Assembly: GCA_026706425.1 (NCBI GenBank)
Contig: JAPOYW010000511.1
Coordinates: 12,271 to 25,980 of the forward strand
DNA length: 13,710 nt
DNA from: Gammaproteobacteria bacterium
GTDB lineage: Bacteria > Pseudomonadota > Gammaproteobacteria > Pseudomonadales > Azotimanducaceae
Direction of reading: 5' to 3'
A model generated the notes under the pieces. It saw only the letters and a list, made by a program, of their open reading frames with translations. It had not been told where the DNA came from and did no database searches. Of the stretch, positions 1 to 7,233 are shown one piece after another. The position numbers and the translations under genes were made by a program. Position 1 is the stretch's first letter, and the number at the start of each line of letters is the position of its first letter.

Positions 1-234
1 TTTGAGCTGCGTCGCCTCGGTGCTGCGCCGGTCCAGTTCGGCCTCGAGCATCAGCTTGGTGCGGTGGGCGTTGTCGATGTTGGTTTCGGTGAAGCCGTCG
101 ATGTAGGCGGCCACGACCGTCAACGCCACCAGCGCCCAGAGCGTCGCGGCCAGGATGAAACCGGTCGCTGGCGCGGACGGCGGCGTGGCCGACCGGTGGG
201 CGCCTTGGCCCGGCGGCTTCATCGGCGCTCTCAT
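1..234 (-). CDS. gspK: GspK-like minor pseudopilin, N-terminal part (runs off the left edge)
   Basis: Only the first 78 codons are inside the window; the frame is open to base 1. The ATG at 234-232 overlaps the gspJ stop codon (ATGA), which indicates translational coupling. The product has a 25-residue basic and proline-rich leader ending in Gly25, then Phe26 and a hydrophobic helix (ILAATLWALVALTVVAAY), the layout of a type IV prepilin-like protein cut by prepilin peptidase. Position +5 of the mature helix is alanine, not the usual glutamate. Lack of Glu5 is the known mark of GspK, which caps the pseudopilus tip with GspI and GspJ. The position after gspJ supports this. The large periplasmic domain is not visible, so the assignment rests on the helix, the missing Glu5 and gene order. 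Confidence 0.72.
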   Translation of the reverse strand, partial: MRAPMKPPGQGAHRSATPPSAPATGFILAATLWALVALTVVAAYIDGFTETNIDNAHRTKLMLEAELDRRSTEATQLK

Positions 235-908
235 CGGTAAAGCGCTTCGGTGAGGACCGGTCGCCGCGAGGGCTCCACGCGCGCGAGCCAAACCGTCCCG
301 TCCGGCGACACCAGGCGGATCAGGGTCGGCGTCCAGTCGAAGGCGGGATCGTCGACGACCTGCAGCGGGCTCTCTCCCGGGCGGGGGAGTCGGCGCTCGA
401 CGGACGGCGGCCAATGGTCGTACCAGTTCCCCAGCGAGTCGGCGTACTCGAAGGCGTGGCTGTCGGCCGAGGTTCGCACGGTCCAGGCGATGCCCTCCTC
501 GCCCGGCGCGGCCGACTCGGCATAGCCGACGATGTCGTCGGCGATCGACCAGCGGGCGAGAACCGGCACGCCGGGTTCGGCGTTCAACGGCTCCAGGGTG
601 GTGCCTTCGAAGAACGTCGCTTCGCCCTGGAACCGGCGCGACTCCACGCCGTAGGGCACGAGTCCCCGGACCGTCGTGGCGAAGTAGTTCTGCTGCAGCG
701 TCTCGAGCGCGGAAGCGCGGTGGACGCGCTGAACGCCCTCGTAGCGAGCCGCGAAGAAGCCGACGGCCTGCAGGATCAGCGTGGTGAGGAAGCCGAAGAT
801 GACGAAGGTCACCAGGGTCTCCACGAGGGTCATGCCCGCCGAGCGCGACGGTGCCGGCGAAGGCGCATCCGGGACCGCGCGACGGGGACTCGGGGGTTTC
901 GCCAACAT
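231..908 (-). CDS. gspJ: GspJ-like minor pseudopilin
   Basis: The product is 225 aa, normal for GspJ. A 25-residue Pro/Arg/Ser-rich leader ends at Gly25, followed by MTLVETLVTFVIFGFLTTLI, a prepilin N-methylation helix with Glu at +5. The rest is a soluble periplasmic domain with no other membrane segment. GspJ belongs to the GspI-J-K complex at the pseudopilus tip of the type II secretion system. The ATG at 908-906 shares one base with the gspI stop (TGATG), and the gene's own stop overlaps the gspK start, so I-J-K look translationally coupled. No Shine-Dalgarno stands out before the start. The family is clear from the N-terminus; the J rather than H or I label rests on length and position. 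Confidence 0.8.
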   Translation of the reverse strand: MLAKPPSPRRAVPDAPSPAPSRSAGMTLVETLVTFVIFGFLTTLILQAVGFFAARYEGVQRVHRASALETLQQNYFATTVRGLVPYGVESRRFQGEATFFEGTTLEPLNAEPGVPVLARWSIADDIVGYAESAAPGEEGIAWTVRTSADSHAFEYADSLGNWYDHWPPSVERRLPRPGESPLQVVDDPAFDWTPTLIRLVSPDGTVWLARVEPSRRPVLTEALYR

Positions 909-1405
909 CAGAACGGCAACTGGCCCGGACGAAGGCCACGTACCTTTTCGTAGCCCGCGACGCGCACCTTCCAGGTGCCGAGGGCGCGGCCTTCGTGGTG
1001 AACGACGAACTCGACGTCGTACAGGCCGATGTCGAAGCTGGCCCGGCCGCCGATGACGTTCTGTCCCTGGCGCACGGGTTCGACCAGGGTCGATGTCCAG
1101 ATGACCTCGATGTCGCCGAGTTCCACCTCGCCCTCGCCTCGTTGGCGGGGATCGATGGAGGACAGGTAGTCCATGGCGGTGCGGACCACGGCGACCTGGC
1201 GGGAGACGTCCGCGGTGCGGTTCAGGGCGATCAGGTTGGTGTTGAAGAGACCGTACAGGGCCATGCCGGCGGCGGCGAAGATGGCGAGCGCGACGATGCT
1301 CTCGAGCAGGGTGAAGCCCGCGAGGCGCTGGGCGGTGCGCAGGACCGCGGCCGGGGCGGGGCGGGGGGCGGCGCGCCGGCGCGGGGTTCGGCGTTCAGGA
1401 CGCAT
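908..1405 (-). CDS. gspI: GspI-like minor pseudopilin
   Basis: The product is 165 aa from the ATG at 1405; a GTG two codons upstream (1411) is an equal alternative, overlapping gspH a little more. An Arg/Pro/Ala-rich leader of about 30 residues ends in a Leu-Ala-Gly site, followed by FTLLESIVALAIFAAAGMAL, the classic prepilin helix with Glu at +5. The short soluble domain that follows fits GspI, which nucleates the tip complex with GspJ and GspK. The start lies inside the end of gspH and the stop overlaps the start of gspJ, consistent with one coupled transcript. The leader is longer than the roughly 5-10 residues common in this family. Confidence 0.8.
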   Translation of the reverse strand: MRPERRTPRRRAAPRPAPAAVLRTAQRLAGFTLLESIVALAIFAAAGMALYGLFNTNLIALNRTADVSRQVAVVRTAMDYLSSIDPRQRGEGEVELGDIEVIWTSTLVEPVRQGQNVIGGRASFDIGLYDVEFVVHHEGRALGTWKVRVAGYEKVRGLRPGQLPF

Positions 1406-1853
1406 CGACACGGCAGAACGGCGCGACGAGGTCGACGTGGACCGGCTCGACGTCCTCGTGGGTCAGGGTCACCCGACCGCCGAGGCAGACGCCGCTGGCG
1501 CGGACCAGGATCGGTTCTTCGATGACGACTACCCAGCCGCCCGGGACGTCTAGCGGGTAGGGGGTCCGGCCGACCAGGTGGGCCGGGAGATCCGTGGCGG
1601 CCTCGGGATCGGTGCCGAGGACCACGTAGTCGCGCCCGTCGAGCATGGCGGTGGCGCCGAGCGTCGCGATCTGGTTCTTGACGTGCTCAAGCTGGGTGTC
1701 GCGGGTCATGCTCGCGGTCACGCGTTCGAGATTGGGGAGCGCGACGGCGGCGAGAACGGCCAGCAGGGCCACGACGACGAGGAGTTCGACGAGGGTGATG
1801 CCGCGTGCAGAACGGGGTTGGTGTTTCGCGGACGTGACCGTGCAGGCGTACAT
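1395..1853 (-). CDS. gspH: GspH-like minor pseudopilin
   Basis: From the ATG at 1853 the product is 152 aa. An 18-residue leader ends in Gly18, followed by ITLVELLVVVALLAVLAAVALP, a prepilin helix with Glu at +5, then a small soluble domain, as in GspH, which joins the main GspG fibre to the I-J-K tip. The start is uncertain. The 48-bp unit encoding the leader is tandemly duplicated just upstream, with no in-frame stop between the copies; a GTG in the upstream copy would lengthen the leader by 16 residues. Neither start has a clear Shine-Dalgarno. The gap from the gspG stop to this start is 88 bp, the largest break within the G-K block. Confidence 0.75.
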   Translation of the reverse strand: MYACTVTSAKHQPRSARGITLVELLVVVALLAVLAAVALPNLERVTASMTRDTQLEHVKNQIATLGATAMLDGRDYVVLGTDPEAATDLPAHLVGRTPYPLDVPGGWVVVIEEPILVRASGVCLGGRVTLTHEDVEPVHVDLVAPFCRVDAS

Positions 1854-1908
1854 AAATAACCGGGGTTGGTGTTTCGCGGACGTCACCGTGCAGGCATACA
1901 CATATATA
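1813..1908. repeat. 48-bp tandem duplication covering the gspH start
   Basis: Bases 1813-1860 and 1861-1908 are two head-to-tail copies of a 48-bp unit. The first 23 bases are identical; there are two single differences in the next 13, and the last dozen bases diverge more. The unit is exactly 16 codons, so both copies translate in the gspH frame to almost the same peptide (YACTVTSAKHQPR). The right-hand copy, upstream of gspH, has GTG where the left-hand copy has the ATG start. Confidence 0.9.
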
Positions 1909-1941
1909 AGGTATGAGCCGACGGCGGCCTGGATCCGGCGC

Positions 1942-2562
1942 CTACTCGGCGCCCGCGGTCGGCAGGAAGCCGATATCGGCGTTGTCGCCCTCCCCGCCTT
2001 CGGCGCCGTCCGCGCCCAGGGAATAGAGCGCGAGACCTTGGAGGTTTTCCGCGGGATAGCGGTACTGGTAGGGGTTCCGCCACGGATCGAGGGGCAGTTC
2101 GTCGTCGAGGTAGGGGCCGTGCCAGTAGTCGGCGACCTCCGTAGGCGCCTCGAGCAGCGACGCCAGTCCGTTCTCGGTGGAGGGGTAGCGGCCGACGTCG
2201 AGGTGGTAGGTCTTGAGGGCGCTGTGCAGCCACTCGATCTGCACCTTGGCCACGTCGCCGCGGCTCTTCTCGGCACGGCCCATGAAGGCCGGGGCCACCA
2301 GGCCGATCAGCAGGCCGAGGATGACCAGCACGACCAGGAGTTCGACGAGGGAGAAGCCGCGACGGGGCGCTTCCCGGCGACCAAGGAACCCGTAGCGCCC
2401 CAGTGCCGCCCCGACCGCGTCGGCAACGACGCGCCTTCGCTCCGCTGTGCGTCGGGTCGCCTCGGGCCCAGCCCCGCCGTCGGCGCAACCGCGCTTGCCG
2501 GAGCGGCCGATGGCCATCGCCCCGACAGGACTCGTTCCATGGGAGTGATCAGAATGGGACAT
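1942..2562 (-). CDS. gspG: GspG major pseudopilin with an unusually long leader
   Basis: The mature region from about residue 70 is typical GspG: a cleavage site before FSLVELLVVLVILGLLIGLV (Glu at +5), a GRYPSTENGLASL segment and the C-terminal DPWRNPYQY...SLGADGAEGGEGDNADI region that forms the calcium site of major pseudopilins. Mature length is about 137 aa, normal for GspG. The leader is not normal: from the ATG at 2562, which overlaps the end of gspF by 14 bp, it is 69 residues; from the ATG at 2517 it would be 54. A 56-bp sequence repeated at the right edge of the window is translated inside this leader, and no ATG, GTG or TTG lies in frame between it and the cleavage site. GspG is the main subunit of the periplasmic pseudopilus. 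Confidence 0.88.
   Translation of the reverse strand: MSHSDHSHGTSPVGAMAIGRSGKRGCADGGAGPEATRRTAERRRVVADAVGAALGRYGFLGRREAPRRGFSLVELLVVLVILGLLIGLVAPAFMGRAEKSRGDVAKVQIEWLHSALKTYHLDVGRYPSTENGLASLLEAPTEVADYWHGPYLDDELPLDPWRNPYQYRYPAENLQGLALYSLGADGAEGGEGDNADIGFLPTAGAE
2389..2444. repeat. 56-bp dispersed direct repeat, copy 1 (inside the gspG leader)
   Basis: This stretch is identical, in the same orientation, to bases 13655-13710. It contains a perfect hairpin: CGCGTCG at 2416-2422, loop GCAA, CGACGCG at 2427-2433. Read on the minus strand it encodes part of the GspG leader (about residues 41-58). The palindrome gives it the look of a REP-like intergenic element, here lying within coding sequence. 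Confidence 0.9.
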
Positions 2563-3745
2563 TGTTGACCGCCGTGATTGCCAGGATTACGCCGATGAAG
2601 ATGGTGCCGATGAACGCGCCGATGGCGAGGATCGCCACGGGCTCGATGAGGGTGAGGAAGCGCTTCATGCGTCGCGAACTGTTCTCCTCGTAGAGATTCG
2701 CGAGCGAACGCATCATCTCAGGAAGCTGGCCAGACTGCTCGCCGACCCGGATCAGGTTGTAGCCGGTGGCGGTGAGCGCCTCCTGCTTCTCGAGGGCGGC
2801 GGAGAGCGTCTGGCCGCCGCGCACGTCCGCCAACGCCCGGTCGAGCATCCCCCGGCGCCGGGAGACGCGCACGCCGCGGGATGCGAGCCCCAGGGCGCCG
2901 ACCAGTTCGACCCGGCTGGTCAGCATGGCGCTCATCACCATCGCCCACTTGGCGGTATCCGTTTCCGTGTACCACTGGCCGAGCAGGGGCAGGCGGGACA
3001 GGACGTCCACAAACCCCTGCCGCACGGCCGGGTTTCGGAACAGCGCAGCCACGGTGAAGGCCACGGCGACGAAGATCGCCCCGACCAGCCAGCTGTTGTC
3101 GTTGAACCACGCGCCGGCGCCGAGGACGAACTGCGAAACGAGCGGCATCGGGACGTCCTGCTCGAGCAGGTGGACGAATTCCGGGACCACGAACAGGAAC
3201 ACGGCGAGCACGGCCGCCGCGCAGGACGCCACGAGGACCGCGGGATAGGTGAGCGCGCTGCGCAACTCGGATGCGACCTGGCGGTCGTACTCCATCTGCT
3301 CGACCGCACGGGTCAGCGACTCGGCGAGACGCCCGCTGAGCTCGCCGGCCTCGACGAGGTGGTAGAGATGCTCCGGCAGCGGCAGCTTGGCGGCGCGAAG
3401 GGCGGCCAGGAAGTTGGCGCCGCGCATGAGCTCGCGGGAAACGACGTTGAACGCGGTGACGAGTTGGGGGTGGTAGGTGCCTTTGCTCTGGGAGATCACC
3501 GCGTCGCCGAGGGACACGCCGGAGGAAAGGAGGGTGGCGAGTTCGCGGAAGGCGATGACGAGGTCGACGGTGCGCAGGCGGCGGCGGAAGGCGGGAAGCG
3601 CGGTGGGCCGGGTCTCCGTGACGCCGACGAGGGTCCGGTCGTCCGCGCCGAGCCGTCGGGCGACTTCCGCAGGCGATGTGGCCTCGATCTGGCCTTTGAT
3701 CAGTTCACCTTCGCCGTTGACGATCTCGTAGTCGTACTGGGGCAT
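2549..3745 (-). CDS. gspF: GspF type II secretion inner-membrane platform protein
   Basis: The product is 398 aa, the usual length. It starts with the standard MPQYDYEIVNGEGELIKG segment, followed by two tandem T2SSF domains (about residues 65-190 and 265-390). Hydrophobic segments lie near residues 167-190, 219-236 and 365-392. The repeated family signature is visible as VEAGELSGRLAESL (131-144) and VGEQSGQLPEMM (334-345). GspF sits in the inner membrane, contacts GspE and GspL, and probably transmits ATPase motion to pseudopilus assembly. The end overlaps the gspG start by 14 bp. No strong Shine-Dalgarno precedes the start, but the N-terminal match settles the choice. A possible promoter lies about 65 bp upstream, suggesting that F-K can be transcribed separately from gspE. 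Confidence 0.95.
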   Translation of the reverse strand: MPQYDYEIVNGEGELIKGQIEATSPAEVARRLGADDRTLVGVTETRPTALPAFRRRLRTVDLVIAFRELATLLSSGVSLGDAVISQSKGTYHPQLVTAFNVVSRELMRGANFLAALRAAKLPLPEHLYHLVEAGELSGRLAESLTRAVEQMEYDRQVASELRSALTYPAVLVASCAAAVLAVFLFVVPEFVHLLEQDVPMPLVSQFVLGAGAWFNDNSWLVGAIFVAVAFTVAALFRNPAVRQGFVDVLSRLPLLGQWYTETDTAKWAMVMSAMLTSRVELVGALGLASRGVRVSRRRGMLDRALADVRGGQTLSAALEKQEALTATGYNLIRVGEQSGQLPEMMRSLANLYEENSSRRMKRFLTLIEPVAILAIGAFIGTIFIGVILAITAVNNVPF

Positions 3746-3809
3746 GTGGGTAGCAGGAGTAGGGCGTCCTCAATGCATGGTGGATTGACTGATGTCCGGC
3801 TGATGTCCC

Positions 3810-3839
3810 CCTATAGGATGCCGGTCAGCGAGTGGGCAA
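3810..3839 (-). promoter_or_regulatory. Possible sigma70-like promoter for gspF-K
   Basis: On the minus strand, TTGCCC (3839-3834) and TATAGG (3815-3810) are separated by 18 bp and lie about 65 bp upstream of the gspF ATG. Each box matches the consensus at four positions. This is the only reasonable pair I noticed in the gspE-gspF gap; it is a by-eye call without scoring. Confidence 0.3.
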
Positions 3840-4044
3840 TAGACCGCGGGGGTAGCGGGAAGTTCCGCCGAGCATCGCGACCGAGCGGCCCAAAGCCGGT
3901 CGCCCGGAGCGTTCAGCGTCGCATTGGTGGCTTCGCCCATGGGTCCATACTCGGATTCGGCCTCGACGTGGCGGGCAACGTAGCACAGGGGTGGCAGGTG
4001 CTCAATCCAAGGGGCGTGGGGGGCTTGGAGGGTGAGATCGTCAC

Positions 4045-4080
4045 GACATCACCGTTGAGACCCAATTCGTGTGTGTCCGA
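4045..4080. repeat. Degenerate dispersed element, copy A
   Basis: This stretch shares GACATCACCG (4045-4054) and the 14-base TCGTGTGTGTCCGA (4067-4080) exactly with copy B at 5888-5934, in the same orientation but with an interval 11 bp shorter. It lies just beyond the 3' end of gspE. Confidence 0.5.
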
Positions 4081-4128
4081 TTCGGGGCAACCACATATGT
4101 GTACGCGGGCGCAGGTGGGTCCGGCCGC

Positions 4129-5805
4129 CTACGCTTCCTCGACGCTCGTCAGGGTTTGGCGTAGCACCTCCTCCACCGTGGTTCTGCCCTTCGACGCCTT
4201 GAGGAGGCCGTCCTGGAGCAGGGTTCGGTGGCCCTTTTCGTCGTGGGCGAAGCGCTTCAAGTCGATCAGGTTGGCGCCGGAGACGATCATCTCCTGGAGT
4301 TCGCCGGTAATGGGCACGAGTTCGTAGATGCCCATACGGCCTCGGTAGCCGGTGTTCTGGCACGCGTCGCAACCCGTGGCGCGAACCCATTGGTTGCCGA
4401 GCAGCCCTTCGGTCGCGGGATGCAGGAGTTCCAGCGCCAGCGCTGGCTGGTCGGCAGGCTCCGCGCAGTGCTCGCAGACCCGCCGGACGAGGCGTTGGGC
4501 CTGTACGCCGCTGGTGGGCGACGAGACCAGGAACCGCTCCACGCCCATGTCGATCAGCCGCGTGAAGCTCGACACCGCATCGTTGGTATGGAGGGTGGAA
4601 AGCACGACGTGGCCGGTGAGCGCGGAGCGGATGGCGATCTCTGCGGTCTCGAGGTCCCGGATCTCGCCGATCATGATCACGTCCGGGTCCTGCCGAAGGA
4701 TGTGCCTCAAGGCTCGTGCGAAGGTATAGCCGATCTCGGCGTGAACCTGGATCTGCGTGATGCTGGGCATCTGGTACTCGACCGGATCCTCGACCGTGAT
4801 GATCTTCTTGATGCCGTCGTCGATGTCCTCGAGGGCGCCGGCAAGGGTCGTGGATTTGCCCGATCCGGTCGGGCCGGTGACGAGGACGATGCCGTTGCTG
4901 GCCCGCAGCCAGCCTCGGAACATCTCGAGGTGATCGGACTCCATGCCGAGGTTCTCGAGCGCCTGGTCGCCGCGGTTCTGGTCGAGCAGGCGCAACACGA
5001 TGGACTCGCCGAAGGTGCATGGCACGGTCGAGACGCGAATGTCCATGTCCTTGCCGGAGATGCGTTCCGCAATGCTCCCGTCCTGGGGAAGACGACGTTG
5101 GGCGATGTCGATGCCGGACACCAGCTTGATGCGTGACGCGACGGCCGGGAACCGGTCGATGGGTTGAGTCACCCGGGTGTGCAGCACACCGTCGACCCGC
5201 ATTCGCACGGCGAATTGTTCCTCCGCGGGCTCGACATGGATGTCGGAGGCGCCGAGGTCCACCGCCGTGGACAGGAGGTTGTTGACCAACTCGATGACCG
5301 GTGCCTCCTCGGCCATCTCGCGCAACGCCTTGGCATCCTCGCCGGAAAAAAGGTCTTCGATGGCCCGTTCCTTGCGGACGCCATCGAGCATCCGGTCGAT
5401 CTGGTGGTTGGGGGCAAGGAAGTAGGTGATCTGCTCGCTTGGATAGAAGTAGTTGAAGGTCTCCTCCAAGGCGTGGTCGCGAATGTCCTTGGCGGCGCAG
5501 CAGATCGTGCCGGCCTGTTCCCAAAGCAGCGTCGCGTGGTCCAGGAACCAGTCAAGCTTGATCGGCGACTCCGACATGAAGCGGTAGACGTCGAGTTGCT
5601 CGGGAAACTCGTTGGCATCGCGGAGATAAACAGCGCCCAACTGGTCGGAGAGCGTCGACAGGAGCACGTCCTCGGATATCGCTCCGGTCCGGACCAAGAG
5701 CGCGCCGAGCTTCCCGCCAGCGGTTCTCTGGATGTAGAGGGCCTTGTCGAGATCCGAAGGCTGGATGGCGCCGCGGTCGACGAGCAACTCGCCCAAGCGT
5801 TTCAT
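4129..5805 (-). CDS. gspE: GspE type II secretion ATPase
   Basis: From the ATG at 5805 the product is 558 aa and begins MKRLGELLVDRGAI, the typical start of the MshEN/T2SSE N-terminal domain. In order it shows the N-terminal domain (1-130), Walker A GPTGSGKST (311-319), Walker B region DPDVIMIGEIRD (373-384), His box STLHTNDA (403-410) and a zinc-binding tetracysteine CX2C-X31-CX2C (Cys444, 447, 479, 482). The tetracysteine is typical of GspE/PilB assembly ATPases and argues against a PilT retraction ATPase. GspE is a cytoplasmic hexamer at the inner membrane that drives pseudopilus growth through GspF and GspL. The frame extends further upstream with possible ATGs at 5844 and 5892, but no Shine-Dalgarno favours them. 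PilB is the main alternative; adjacency to gspF-K decides for GspE. Confidence 0.93.
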   Translation of the reverse strand: MKRLGELLVDRGAIQPSDLDKALYIQRTAGGKLGALLVRTGAISEDVLLSTLSDQLGAVYLRDANEFPEQLDVYRFMSESPIKLDWFLDHATLLWEQAGTICCAAKDIRDHALEETFNYFYPSEQITYFLAPNHQIDRMLDGVRKERAIEDLFSGEDAKALREMAEEAPVIELVNNLLSTAVDLGASDIHVEPAEEQFAVRMRVDGVLHTRVTQPIDRFPAVASRIKLVSGIDIAQRRLPQDGSIAERISGKDMDIRVSTVPCTFGESIVLRLLDQNRGDQALENLGMESDHLEMFRGWLRASNGIVLVTGPTGSGKSTTLAGALEDIDDGIKKIITVEDPVEYQMPSITQIQVHAEIGYTFARALRHILRQDPDVIMIGEIRDLETAEIAIRSALTGHVVLSTLHTNDAVSSFTRLIDMGVERFLVSSPTSGVQAQRLVRRVCEHCAEPADQPALALELLHPATEGLLGNQWVRATGCDACQNTGYRGRMGIYELVPITGELQEMIVSGANLIDLKRFAHDEKGHRTLLQDGLLKASKGRTTVEEVLRQTLTSVEEA

Positions 5806-6049
5806 CCGACCATCATACTCGGCGACGAAGGGCAGGGAAGCCATGGTCCGACCCGGACCCGCGTCGCTCTGTATACGCCCAATGGATGACATCACCGTGA
5901 TATTGCCCTGATGATCGAAGTCGTGTGTGTCCGAGACCCGGAATGGGGCCGTTGTCGTAACCTGCTGATTGCCCTCTGTTCTCTGGTCTCGACAGGGATC
6001 TGGGCCGAAAGTTCCCTCGGGCGGTTTGCGCACGTTGCGATGTGGCAGA
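5806..6049. other. Divergent intergenic region between gspE and the aminotransferase gene
   Basis: This 244-bp stretch must contain the control regions of both divergent units. It contains repeat copy B (5888-5932). I see no clear -35/-10 pair, riboswitch or strong Shine-Dalgarno for either gene. If gspE starts at one of its upstream ATGs, part of it is coding. Confidence 0.5.
5888..5932. repeat. Degenerate dispersed element, copy B
   Basis: This 45-bp stretch aligns without gaps to copy C at 9286-9330 with 27 of 45 identical positions, including a shared ATATTG and a shared GTGTGTCC at identical spacing. It also shares 10-base and 14-base exact blocks with copy A (the latter extends to 5934). 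It lies between gspE and the divergent aminotransferase gene. Confidence 0.5.
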
Positions 6050-7228
6050 ATGCTCTGGAAACTGAGCGATACGCAGCCCGAATTGGCCCTGAACAGCAAG
6101 CTTCCCAGCGTCGGCACGACCATCTTCACCGTGATGTCCAAGCTCGCCGCCGACGAAGGGGCCATCAATCTCTCCCAAGGCTATCCGGACTTCGACGGTC
6201 CACCTCTGCTGCTTGAGCGGGTCAGCCACTACCTGACCAACGGCTACAACCAGTATCCGCCGATGGCGGGGATCGAACCGCTGCGCGCGGTGATCGCCAA
6301 CAAGGTCGGGACCCTCTACGGCGCCGCAATCGACCCGGAAACCGAGGTCACGGTGACGTCTGGCGCCACGGAGGCGCTGTTCTGCGCGATAACCGCGGTG
6401 ATCCAACCCGGCGACGAGGCCATCGTCTTCGATCCCTGCTACGACTCCTACGAACCCGCCGTGACCCTGGCCGGCGGCACCTGTCGGCATATCCCGCTAC
6501 GCGCGCCGGGCTTCCGCATCGACTGGAACCGGGTTGCCGATGCGATCGGACCAAAGACGCGCCTGATCATGACCAACACACCGCACAATCCGACCGGCGC
6601 GGTTTGGGACGCCGCCGACATCGATGGCCTGCGGACGGTTACGGCAGAGCGTGACCTCTACGTCGTAGCCGACGAGGTCTACGAACACATCGTCTTCGAC
6701 GGACGTCCTCACCTGAGTCTCGCCCGATATCCCGATCTTCTCGCGCGGAGTTTCGTCGTGTCGTCCTTCGGAAAGACCTACCACACGACGGGGTGGAAGG
6801 TTGCGTATTGCGTGGCCCCGCCCGAACTCACCGCGGAGTTTCGACGAATCCACCAGTTCGTGACGTTCACCACCGCCACGCCGTTGCAATACGGTATTGC
6901 GGACTTTCTAGGAAAGTGCCCGGAACACCACGAGAACCTCGCGGCGTTCTACCAGGCGAAACGTGATTTGTTCTGCAACTTCCTCACCGGATCCCGATTC
7001 AAGCTCACGCCGTCTGCGGGTACTTTTTTTCAGCTTCTCGACTACGGGGAAATAACGAACGAGGCCGATGCCGAGTTGGCAAGGCGTTGGACGCGGGAGG
7101 AGAAGGTTGCGTCGATTCCGATATCGGTTTTCTACGAGGAACCACCGCGTCAGCAGTTCTTGCGTTTCTGTTTCGCGAAGGATGACGCCACGCTGGAACG
7201 GGCCGCGGAAATCCTGTGTCGACTTTAG
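6050..7228 (+). CDS. ybdL: Pyridoxal-phosphate aminotransferase, YbdL-like (methionine/glutamine-type)
   Basis: From the ATG at 6050 the product is 392 aa, close to E. coli YbdL. Class I aminotransferase landmarks are present in order: LPSVGTTIFTVMSKLA, INLSQGYPDFDGP, YNQYPPMAGIEPLR, the N-HNPTG motif (NTPHNPTG), DEVYEHIVFDG, the PLP-lysine motif SSFGKTYHTTGWK and the C-terminal RFCFAK containing the substrate carboxylate Arg. YbdL prefers methionine and some aromatic amino acids. Enzymes of this subgroup can use glutamine to transaminate 4-methylthio-2-oxobutyrate, giving methionine and 2-oxoglutaramate. The omega-amidase gene directly downstream fits that role. The open frame runs 27 codons further up to 5969, but the family alignment begins near the chosen ATG, which has no strong Shine-Dalgarno. 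Exact substrate is inferred. Confidence 0.9.
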   Translation: MLWKLSDTQPELALNSKLPSVGTTIFTVMSKLAADEGAINLSQGYPDFDGPPLLLERVSHYLTNGYNQYPPMAGIEPLRAVIANKVGTLYGAAIDPETEVTVTSGATEALFCAITAVIQPGDEAIVFDPCYDSYEPAVTLAGGTCRHIPLRAPGFRIDWNRVADAIGPKTRLIMTNTPHNPTGAVWDAADIDGLRTVTAERDLYVVADEVYEHIVFDGRPHLSLARYPDLLARSFVVSSFGKTYHTTGWKVAYCVAPPELTAEFRRIHQFVTFTTATPLQYGIADFLGKCPEHHENLAAFYQAKRDLFCNFLTGSRFKLTPSAGTFFQLLDYGEITNEADAELARRWTREEKVASIPISVFYEEPPRQQFLRFCFAKDDATLERAAEILCRL

Positions 7229-7233
7229 CGCAA

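Larger units (their letters stand above)
3746..4128. other. 383-bp intergenic region between gspE and gspF
   Basis: No convincing gene is present on either strand; the long plus-strand frame crossing it is an antisense shadow of gspF. It holds a tandem pair of CTGATGTCC (3789-3797 and 3800-3808, period 11), the candidate gspF promoter, repeat copy A (4045-4080) and a perfect 10-bp palindrome CACATATGTG (4092-4101). Such a gap is unusual inside an otherwise tightly packed operon. Confidence 0.7.

Noticed and set aside
1882..1908. Tiny minus-strand ORF (MCMPAR) before gspH as a leader peptide
   Set aside because: Six codons without a ribosome binding site, arising inside the tandem duplication; chance is the simpler explanation.
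1813..1908. CRISPR-like repeat array
   Set aside because: Only two adjoining copies with no spacer between them; a plain tandem duplication.
4007..4028. CCAAG...CTTGG inverted repeat as a terminator
   Set aside because: Only 5 bp of stem with a 12-base loop and no T-tract.
3170..4327. Long plus-strand open frame antisense to gspF (385 codons)
   Set aside because: It overlaps the clearly real gspF, has no recognisable domain, and is a typical GC-rich antisense shadow.
4049..5524. Long minus-strand frame within gspE (491 codons)
   Set aside because: It is an Arg/Pro/His-rich out-of-frame shadow of gspE without family features.
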